7,543 nt of DNA from Candidatus Latescibacterota bacterium. Its GTDB lineage: Bacteria > Eisenbacteria > RBG-16-71-46 > SZUA-252. Position numbers and translations under genes: made by a program. Below the pieces are notes generated by a model. The model was given only the letters and a program-made list of their open reading frames with translations. It was not told the DNA's origin and did no database searches. Positions 1 to 5,230 of this stretch are shown piece after piece (position 1 is the stretch's first letter; each line of letters opens with the position of its first letter). Location of the stretch: contig JACQPZ010000030.1 of the NCBI GenBank assembly GCA_016207265.1, positions 1 to 7,543 of the forward strand. The letters are read 5' to 3'.

Positions 1-534
1 ATCTACGCCGGCACCGGGACGGCCGGGTACCTAGGGGACGGCGGGGCCGCCACCGCGGCCCGGCTGCGGAGTCCCGAAGGAGTGTGCCTCGCCTCGAACG
101 GCGATCTCTACGTCGCGGACACCGCGAACGACGTCGTCCGCCTGATCACGGCCGCGACGGGCGTCATCTCGACCTACGCCGGCACGGGTACGGCCGGCTC
201 GAGCGGAGACGGAGGCCCCGCGACCTCGGCGACCCTCAACGGGCCCGAGGCGCTCGCACTGACCGCGTCCGGCGATCTTTACATCGCCGATTCGGGGAAT
301 CACAAGATCCGCCGCGTCCAGGCGGGGTCCGGCACGATCAGCACGATCGCGGGGACGGGCACCGCCGGCTTCAGCGGGGACGGGGGATCGTCGACCTCCG
401 CGCAATTCGATTCTCCTCGGGGAATCACCGTCGCGTCGACCGGTGCCTATTACGTCGGCGATCGAAACAACAATCGCGTCCGCAAGGTCACCGGTGTGCT
501 CGCCGTCGTGGCCTGGGTCGAGACGAGGAGCTAG
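1..534 (+). CDS. NHL-repeat beta-propeller protein, C-terminal part (5' end outside window)
   Basis: The frame is open from the first base and ends at TAG 532-534, leaving 177 visible residues. They form about three 57-residue units. Each starts with an AGTGTAG-like turn, continues with a GDGG loop and a strand reading GDLYIAD or similar, and ends with an N-x-(K/R)-(I/V)-R pattern (NHKIRRV, NNRVRKV). This is the NHL-repeat signature, which folds as blades of a beta-propeller. Such bacterial proteins are usually exported and bind proteins or polysaccharides, but no catalytic residues are visible and the signal peptide region is missing. The last blade is followed by a short hydrophobic tail (VLAVVAWVETRS). 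The stop lies only 10 nt before the pilM-pilN start, so the gene is probably co-transcribed with the pilus-type genes, perhaps as an exported substrate or accessory. That role is inference. The internal GTG at 82 falls inside a blade and is not the true start. Confidence 0.88.
   Translation: MYAGTGTAGYLGDGGAATAARLRSPEGVCLASNGDLYVADTANDVVRLITAATGVISTYAGTGTAGSSGDGGPATSATLNGPEALALTASGDLYIADSGNHKIRRVQAGSGTISTIAGTGTAGFSGDGGSSTSAQFDSPRGITVASTGAYYVGDRNNNRVRKVTGVLAVVAWVETRS
4..501 (+). repeat. Three tandem 171-bp NHL coding units
   Basis: The equivalent codons of the AGTGTAG turn begin at 4, 175 and 346, an exact 171-bp (57-codon) period with no indels. DNA similarity is highest over the first 40 or so bases of each unit, where the Gly-rich turn and the SGDGG loop are encoded. 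The third unit ends near 501, just before the protein terminates. The array probably continues upstream of the window. It is a protein-coding repeat, not a mobile or regulatory one. Confidence 0.8.
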
Positions 535-540
535 GGGGAG
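533..540 (+). promoter_or_regulatory. Ribosome binding site for the pilM-pilN fusion gene
   Basis: A purine run AGGGGGAG overlaps the stop codon of the NHL gene and lies 4 nt before ATG 545. It favours 545 over the in-frame ATG at 629, which has a weaker purine context (GGGGAAGG at 603-610, about 18 nt away). It also excludes an upstream in-frame start near 443, which would lie within the NHL gene. Confidence 0.6.
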
Positions 541-544
541 AGCG

Positions 545-2311
545 ATGAGCGACGCCGAGAAGAAGGCCTGGTGGACCACCCTCGCGGAGAAGCCGCTCTT
601 CCGGGGAAGGGGCGCGACGGGCGCGCGGATGCGCACGATGCTCGCCTCCCCGTGGCCCGATCTCGTGGGGGTCGACCTGAGCGACCGCTCGGTGAAGGCC
701 GTGCGCGTCGTTCGCCGCGGCGCCCACATAGTGCGGGTCGAGAGCGCCGAGCGCGTGCTTTCCGGCATGGAGGCCAAGCCCGCGGAGCGGCGGTTGGCGA
801 CGCAGAGCGCGCTGCGCGAAATCGTCCGCGAGCTCTCCCTCAGAGGAAAGGCCGCCGCCGCCGCCGTCTCGGGCAGCGAGGTCGTCATCCGCCGTCTCGC
901 GCTTCCCGAGATGGGACGCGGCGATCTCCTGCCGGCGCTGACTTTGGAATGCCGCAAGCACGTGAACTTCCCGATCGAAGAGGCGGAAATCCGCTACGAG
1001 ACGCTGGGTCGCGCGGAGCGGCAGGGAATCCGCGAGATGCTCATGCTCGTGTGCGTGGCCCACCGGCGCCGGCTCGCGGAGACCCGCGAGGCGCTCGAGG
1101 AATCGGGTCTCCGTCCCGCGCTCCTCACGATCCGCCCGGTCGCGCTCCGGGCGCTCCTGCGCTCGGCGCGGGCCACGGCCTCGGACGAAGTGGTCGCGTA
1201 TCTCGACATGGGAGCCTTCGCGACGCACATCACGGTTCTCAAGGGGGAGGACGTCCGCTTCTCCCGCGAGTTCGGCGTGGGCGGGGCGACGCTGACCGAA
1301 GCGCTGCGCTCGATCGTGGTTCCGGGCCACGGAACGGTCGAGCTTTCCCTCGAGGAGGCCGAGAGCCTGAAGCGGACGCACGGGATTCCGTCCGGAGCGG
1401 AGGAGGTCGGGAGCGCCGGGCGGATTCCGCTCTCCGCCGTTTCGATCATGCTCCGGCCGACCCTCGAGCGGCTGGCCCGCGAGCTTTGGAACTCCTTCGA
1501 CTATTGCAACGAGCAATTCCAGGGCGAAGCCGTGACGCGGCTCGTGCTTATCGGTGACGGATCGCGGGTCCGCAACCTCCCCGATTACCTCATGGGAGTT
1601 CTCAAGATCCCTGTTTCGAGGGCCGATCTTGCACAGGGGGTGGTCCCGGCGGCTCCGCAAAGCTCCGTTCGGGCGGTGGAGCCGCCCAGGCCGTCCGAGC
1701 TTGGGCTCGGGCTCGCGCTGACCGAGCGGTTCGCGCTCAATTTCGCGACGCCGGCCGGGGCGGGGCTTCCGTATCGGCTCGCCGAGGCGATCCCGCAACG
1801 CGCGGCCGTGGTCGCCGCGGCTCTGCTCCTGGTCTCGGTGGCGCTGCCGGCCCAGATGAGCGTGATCCAGGAGCGGCAGCGGATCGGCGCGCTGAAGCGG
1901 GACCTGGCCGAGCTTACGCCGCGGACCGAGGCCGTGCGGAGATTCCGCGCCGTCCGGGAGGAGGAGACCAGGCTTCACGACCTGCTGGCTCACTTGACCG
2001 GCGGGCAGGTGCTCTGGTCCTACGCGCTGCGGGACCTGAGCCATCGGATCGGAGCCGACGTGCGTCTGACCTCGCTCGAAGTGGTGACTCCGGAGGTCGT
2101 CCCGGGCGGCGCGCAGGCGCGGCCCGCGTCGAGACAGATACGGCTCACGGGGCTCCTGCGCACTCAGGGTCGCCGGCCGGAGGACGTCGTCGGCGAGCTG
2201 ATGCAGTCGCTTCAGCGATCACCGGTGCTCGACCTTGTCCGGCTGGAAGGTTGCCAGGCGGTGACCACATCGGTCAGCAGCTTCACCGTGTCGGCGGAGC
2301 TCACCGAGTGA
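545..2311 (+). CDS. pilM: Fused PilM-PilN (GspL-like) inner-membrane assembly protein
   Basis: This 588-residue protein joins two usually separate pilus proteins. Residues 40-370 are a PilM/FtsA-like actin-fold domain. The first phosphate motif is VGVDLSDRSVKAV (41-53), the second phosphate region has LDMG at 220-223, and the adenosine motif is LVLIGDGS (333-340). PilM binds nucleotide in the cytoplasm and docks the pilus inner-membrane complex. Residues 398-403 (LNFATP) resemble the INLLP-type motif at the start of PilN that PilM grips. A hydrophobic segment (about 419-436) then crosses the membrane. A charged, probably coiled-coil stretch (about 440-485) and a periplasmic ferredoxin-like region (about 489-588) follow, as in PilN. 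Typical PilM is about 350 residues and PilN about 190, so the length fits an intact fusion. GspL of type II secretion has the same layout. The first 40 residues are an unassigned basic/aromatic leader, so ATG 629 remains a possible start. The stop is 10 nt before the PilO-like gene. Confidence 0.9.
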   Translation: MSDAEKKAWWTTLAEKPLFRGRGATGARMRTMLASPWPDLVGVDLSDRSVKAVRVVRRGAHIVRVESAERVLSGMEAKPAERRLATQSALREIVRELSLRGKAAAAAVSGSEVVIRRLALPEMGRGDLLPALTLECRKHVNFPIEEAEIRYETLGRAERQGIREMLMLVCVAHRRRLAETREALEESGLRPALLTIRPVALRALLRSARATASDEVVAYLDMGAFATHITVLKGEDVRFSREFGVGGATLTEALRSIVVPGHGTVELSLEEAESLKRTHGIPSGAEEVGSAGRIPLSAVSIMLRPTLERLARELWNSFDYCNEQFQGEAVTRLVLIGDGSRVRNLPDYLMGVLKIPVSRADLAQGVVPAAPQSSVRAVEPPRPSELGLGLALTERFALNFATPAGAGLPYRLAEAIPQRAAVVAAALLLVSVALPAQMSVIQERQRIGALKRDLAELTPRTEAVRRFRAVREEETRLHDLLAHLTGGQVLWSYALRDLSHRIGADVRLTSLEVVTPEVVPGGAQARPASRQIRLTGLLRTQGRRPEDVVGELMQSLQRSPVLDLVRLEGCQAVTTSVSSFTVSAELTE

Positions 2312-2312
2312 C

Positions 2313-2319
2313 GGGAGGG
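2313..2319 (+). promoter_or_regulatory. Ribosome binding site for the PilO-like gene
   Basis: GGGAGGG begins just after the stop of the preceding gene and ends 2 nt before ATG 2322. Pairing through its GGAGG core leaves 3 nt, which is short but usable. No better start with a Shine-Dalgarno sequence lies before the predicted membrane segment. Confidence 0.5.
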
Positions 2320-2321
2320 TC

Positions 2322-2894
2322 ATGATCGCGGCAAGGCATCACCCGCTGATCGGCCACGCGGCGATTCTCGCGGCGCTCGTCCTCTCGGTGGGCGTGACCC
2401 GCGCGGTCTACGTCGCGCCGCGGCAGCGCGAGGTCCAGGCCATGAAGGGCGCCGAGCTTCGTCTCCGGGCGGAGCTCAAGGATCTGGAGGCGGGAATTCA
2501 GGAGATGGAGGGCTGGTCGAGGGCGCATCCCGGACAGGACCTCTGGACGTTTCACGCGCGAAAGGCGTTTCCGGCCCGGGACATGGTGGCCGCGTTCCTG
2601 CGCTCGATCGTTCCGCCCGCCAATCGGCATGAGGTCGGCACGGAGTTGATCCAGCCGGTGGGGACGGTCACCGACGAGACGGTGGCGGATCAGGCGGGGA
2701 ATTCCATGACGTACCGCAAGGCGGAGCTTCGATTCCGCTTCTACGCCTCGTACCGGAATCTCGGGGAGTTCCTAAGGGAAATCGAGTCGATGGATCAACT
2801 GGTCGTCGTGCGGTCCATCTCGCTCCAGTACAACGGCACGACCTATCCCGAGCTGGCGGCCGACGTGACGATCTGGCTCTACGGGACGCCCTGA
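2322..2894 (+). CDS. pilO: PilO/GspM-like inner-membrane assembly protein
   Basis: This 190-residue protein has the layout of PilO: a short basic N-terminus, one membrane segment (about 9-31), a charged coiled-coil region (about 34-63) and a periplasmic alpha/beta domain. The most recognisable part is residues 133-187. There a strand ending FYASY leads into a helix NLGEFLREIE, then VVVRSISLQY and a final strand ending IWLYG, matching the C-terminal ferredoxin-like fold of PilO and GspM. Sequence in this family diverges widely, so position between PilN-like and PilP-like genes is an important part of the call. PilO forms heterodimers with PilN in the periplasm and helps link PilM to PilP and the secretin. 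Here the partner would be the periplasmic half of the fused protein upstream. The length is near the family norm of about 200 residues. The gene ends 8 nt before the PilP-like gene, which suggests a single transcript. Confidence 0.82.
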   Translation: MIAARHHPLIGHAAILAALVLSVGVTRAVYVAPRQREVQAMKGAELRLRAELKDLEAGIQEMEGWSRAHPGQDLWTFHARKAFPARDMVAAFLRSIVPPANRHEVGTELIQPVGTVTDETVADQAGNSMTYRKAELRFRFYASYRNLGEFLREIESMDQLVVVRSISLQYNGTTYPELAADVTIWLYGTP

Positions 2895-2902
2895 GAGGGA
2901 GG

Positions 2903-3406
2903 ATGGACTGGTTCCGCGATCAGGTGAAGAAAGGCATGAATCCCAGGACCTACGTCCTCGTGGGGTTCCTGGTCGCCGTGCTCTTTTGGATCCACTCGCT
3001 CGACGTGAAACAGAAGTCCCTCCGGGCAAGGAATGCCGCCTCGGGGTCGGCGCGGGTCACGGCCCTGGCGGCGCCGGAGGGGAGCAAGAGGGGGAACGCC
3101 GTGGCGGCGGTTTCGACGCCGGCCGGGTGGGCCAGAGACCCGTTCGAGCGGCGCGTCATCGACGCGGGCGAGCAGCCGGGTCGGGCGCGCGTGGCGCCGC
3201 GCGGCGGCACGGCCCCGGCGACGACGGGGCTTTATCTCCAGGGAATCATGATCGGCCCCATGGGCCGGACGGCGCTCATCAACGGCGAGATCTATCGCGA
3301 GGGCCAGCGCATCGGAGTCCGCGAGTTGATCCAAATCGGACGGAGGTCGGTGATGATCCTCGATCGCGGGACCGTCACGACACTCACGCTCAAAGGAGAG
3401 GGATGA
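2903..3406 (+). CDS. pilP: PilP/GspC-like periplasmic linker with transmembrane anchor
   Basis: This 167-residue protein has an N-terminal membrane segment (about 16-33), a Pro/Ala/Gly-rich linker (about 42-107) and a small beta domain (about 109-167). WARDPF at 76-81 matches the (R)DPF motif that precedes the folded domain in PilP. The domain reads as short strands: LQGIMIG, a TALING turn, YREGQRI, and MILDRGTVTTLTL. This is the pattern of the PilP C-terminal / GspC homology region, which contacts the N-terminal domain of the secretin. Canonical PilP is a lipoprotein, but no lipobox cysteine is present (the protein has no Cys), so it is anchored as GspC is. ATG 2903 directly follows a purine-rich GAGAGGGAGG stretch. 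ATG 2936 is also possible and would keep the membrane segment. The stop overlaps the secretin start by 4 nt. Confidence 0.82.
   Translation: MDWFRDQVKKGMNPRTYVLVGFLVAVLFWIHSLDVKQKSLRARNAASGSARVTALAAPEGSKRGNAVAAVSTPAGWARDPFERRVIDAGEQPGRARVAPRGGTAPATTGLYLQGIMIGPMGRTALINGEIYREGQRIGVRELIQIGRRSVMILDRGTVTTLTLKGEG
3394..3398 (+). promoter_or_regulatory. Ribosome binding site for the secretin gene
   Basis: AGGAG lies at the end of the PilP-like gene, 4 nt before ATG 3403 and 7 nt before the adjacent ATG 3406. The first ATG overlaps the upstream stop as ATGA, a typical coupling arrangement. Spacing alone slightly favours the second ATG. The two starts differ by one Met and give the same signal peptide. 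Confidence 0.6.
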
Positions 3407-4716
3407 TGAAACGGCTGGCCTTCGTGCTCGGGCTCGTCGCGGGCCTCGCCCTGGATCCCGGCGCCGCGCGGGGGCAGGATCCCCTGGCCTCGTTCAACTT
3501 CAAAGAGGCGCGCGTCCAGGACGCCATCCGTCTCATCGCGAACCAATACGGGTTTAGCCTCGTGGTCGGCAAGGACGCGAGCGGGACCCTGACGGCGAGC
3601 CTGAACAACGTCACGTTCGAGCAGGCGATGCGCTACGTCGCCGAGGCGACCGGCTGCGAGTACACGGTTCAGAACCGAGTGCTCGTCGTGAATCCCAGCG
3701 AGCTTCAGTCGCGCGTGTTCCCGCTCTCCTACCTCGACCCTCTGGCCGCCTCCGAGGCGGTGCACAAGGTTCTGAGCGAGCGCGGGCAGGCGCTCCCGTT
3801 CTCGGGACGGTCGAAGGAGGGAGGGGCGGGCCAGGCGATGGCCTTCTCGAACGCTCTGATCGTGACCGATACGAGCCCTCGGCTGGCTCAGGTGGAGCGG
3901 GTGCTCGCCACGATGGACGTGAAGCCGAGGCTGATCGCGATCGAGGCGAAGCTCGTCGAAACCACGCTCGGCTCGGACGAGAAGCTCGGAGTGGACTGGC
4001 AGATCCGCGCGAGCGCCAAGGGCGCGGTCCTCCCGACGACGTTCCCGTTCCCGAAGAACGCGGGCAACGGCGAGATGACCGGCACGCCCAACCCGAGCAG
4101 CCAGGTCGGAGGAATCGGCCCCGCGTTTCCGCCGGGGCAGAATTTCCCGTACACGTCGCGCGACGATTACGTGTTCGGCAAGCTCTCGTTCCAGGAGTTC
4201 AACGTCGCGCTCGACATTCTCAAGCAATCTTCGAGCACGAACCTCGTCTCCGCGCCGAAGATCACAACGCTCGACAACCAGGAGGCCGAGATCATCGTCG
4301 GAACGGTGGTGCCGATCGCGCGGTACGAGCACACCGTGCAGACCGGAGCGCTCCAGATCTCAGGCTACGACGAGCAGAAGGTGGGGGTCCGGCTCCTCGT
4401 GACGCCGCGCGTCGGGCCCGACAGCAGCATGATCCTGTCCGTCAGTCCCGAGATCAGCGAAATCGTCGAGTACCGAGGCCAGTTCAACGAGCGCCCGGTC
4501 ACCTCGACGCGATCCGCCACCACGCAGGTGGAAGTGAGGAGCGGCGAGACGGTGATGATCGGCGGGCTCATCCGGTCCGCGGACATGGTCATCGAGCGGA
4601 AGGTCCCCGTGCTGGGCGACATCCCGCTGCTCCGGTACCTGTTTCGGCACAAGTCCACCACCAAGCAGAAGGTGGATCTCATGATCTTCATCACGCCGCA
4701 CTTGATCGAGTCGTAA
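3403..4716 (+). CDS. pilQ: PilQ/GspD-family secretin, compact form
   Basis: This 437-residue protein should form the outer-membrane ring through which a pilus or secreted proteins pass. A signal peptide (about 1-24) has a basic start, a hydrophobic core and a likely cut after ARG (22-24). Residues 30-100 form an STN/N0 domain (FNFKEARVQDAIRLIANQYG, then the region around AMRYVAEATG). Residues 105-175 are one secretin N1-type domain (VFPLSYLDPLAASEAVHKVL, then NALIVTDTSPRLAQVERVL). The secretin beta-domain fills 177-437 and carries the family hallmarks: VSAPKITTLDNQEAEIIVG from 282, GETVMIGGLIR from 381, VPVLGDIPLLRYLF from 401, and a C-terminal FITPHLIES. PilQ and GspD proteins are usually 600-900 residues because of extra AMIN or N2/N3 domains. 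None is seen here, and no S-domain extends the C-terminus. A region rich in Gly, Pro and Asn (about 206-248) probably belongs to the inner gate. The start overlaps the PilP-like stop, its likely periplasmic partner. Confidence 0.93.
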   Translation: MMKRLAFVLGLVAGLALDPGAARGQDPLASFNFKEARVQDAIRLIANQYGFSLVVGKDASGTLTASLNNVTFEQAMRYVAEATGCEYTVQNRVLVVNPSELQSRVFPLSYLDPLAASEAVHKVLSERGQALPFSGRSKEGGAGQAMAFSNALIVTDTSPRLAQVERVLATMDVKPRLIAIEAKLVETTLGSDEKLGVDWQIRASAKGAVLPTTFPFPKNAGNGEMTGTPNPSSQVGGIGPAFPPGQNFPYTSRDDYVFGKLSFQEFNVALDILKQSSSTNLVSAPKITTLDNQEAEIIVGTVVPIARYEHTVQTGALQISGYDEQKVGVRLLVTPRVGPDSSMILSVSPEISEIVEYRGQFNERPVTSTRSATTQVEVRSGETVMIGGLIRSADMVIERKVPVLGDIPLLRYLFRHKSTTKQKVDLMIFITPHLIES

Positions 4717-4731
4717 GGAGACGGAGAGACC

Positions 4732-5130
4732 ATGAGCCAAAATCAGCCGCGCGCGCGGGTCCTGGTCGTCGACGACGAAGCCGACCTCGTCCGAATCCTC
4801 CAATTCGGCCTGGAGTCGATGGGCTACCAGGTCGACACGGCTTCGGACGGCCAGGAAGGACTCAAGAAGGCTCGGGACACGAAACCCGACATCATCCTCC
4901 TCGACCTCATGCTCCCCAAGCTCGATGGGTACAAGGTCTGCCGCCTGCTCAAGTTCGACGAGCGCTACAAGAACATTCCGATCATCATCCTCTCCGCTCG
5001 GACGCAGGAGGGGGACCAGACCCTCGCGATGGAGATGGGGGCGAACCGGTTCATCACGAAGCCCTACGAGTTCACGGAGATCCTGAGCCAGATCGAAACG
5101 CTGCTCAAATCCGTCCCGACGAGCCCCTAG
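4732..5130 (+). CDS. Stand-alone receiver-domain response regulator (CheY-like)
   Basis: The whole 132-residue protein is one receiver domain. Key residues are all present: acidic pair D14-D15, phosphoacceptor D58 in the sequence LLDLMLP, S88 (the Thr/Ser switch), F107 (the aromatic switch) and K110 in TKPY. It has no DNA-binding or enzymatic output domain, so it should act by protein contact, as CheY, PilG or PilH do. It begins 15 nt after the secretin stop. A GGAGA at 4723-4727 lies 4 nt before ATG 4732, with a second purine run (AAGGAG, 4715-4720) overlapping the secretin stop. The gene therefore looks like the last member of the pilus-type operon and may tune the machine or its motor, but no cognate histidine kinase is in the window. 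PilG/PilH identity cannot be claimed, because this fold is too common. Confidence 0.92.
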   Translation: MSQNQPRARVLVVDDEADLVRILQFGLESMGYQVDTASDGQEGLKKARDTKPDIILLDLMLPKLDGYKVCRLLKFDERYKNIPIIILSARTQEGDQTLAMEMGANRFITKPYEFTEILSQIETLLKSVPTSP

Positions 5131-5230
5131 CCTGCCGCGATTCCCCGTCGCAATTCCCCGCTTGACCTCGGGCGGCCGGGGACCGTAGCGTTGTTTCGGG
5201 ATCGCGACGCTTCTTCTCCAGCCCGCCGAG
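5131..5230 (+). other. Intergenic gap between the assembly operon and the sulfur amino-acid genes
   Basis: This 100-nt gap is the only sizeable non-coding stretch in the window. It holds an 8-bp direct repeat ATTCCCCG (5140-5147 and 5153-5160, 13 nt apart), a candidate promoter at 5162-5191, and an imperfect hairpin at 5187-5211 followed by a pyrimidine-rich stretch. No strong GC stem with a T-run is present to end transcription of the upstream operon, so read-through or Rho-dependent ending is possible. Confidence 0.6.
5162..5191 (+). promoter_or_regulatory. Candidate sigma-70-type promoter for the transsulfuration genes
   Basis: TTGACC (5162-5167) matches five of six bases of the -35 consensus. 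With an 18-nt spacer it is followed by TAGCGT (5186-5191), which keeps the T, A and final T of the -10 consensus. Transcription would start near 5198, giving a leader of about 33 nt before ATG 5231. The -35 is good and the -10 weak, so this is a prediction based on position and motif only. The ATTCCCCG direct repeat just upstream could be an operator. Confidence 0.4.

Noticed and set aside
488..2044. Long open frame on the - strand opposite pilM-pilN (about 518 codons)
   Set aside because: The translation is rich in Arg, His, Pro and Gly with no recognisable domain and lies opposite a well-supported gene. It reflects high-GC codon bias.
2986..3402. In-frame upstream extension of the secretin into the PilP-like gene
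   Set aside because: The extension would precede a clear signal peptide and encodes Arg/Gly-rich low-complexity sequence. The frame overlapping it has the PilP motifs, and a Shine-Dalgarno sequence sits just before 3403.
5131..5212. Intrinsic terminator after the receiver gene
   Set aside because: CCCCG (5156-5160) can pair with CGGGG (5177-5181), but the loop is 16 nt and no T-run follows. The second hairpin (5187-5211) has a short, wobble-containing stem and a mixed pyrimidine tail. Neither is convincing.
5187..5230. S-adenosylhomocysteine or S-adenosylmethionine riboswitch before the cystathionine beta-synthase gene
   Set aside because: The AGCGTTG stretch is reminiscent of part of a SAH riboswitch, but the gap is too short for the aptamer, the remaining conserved segments are absent, and it overlaps the predicted promoter.
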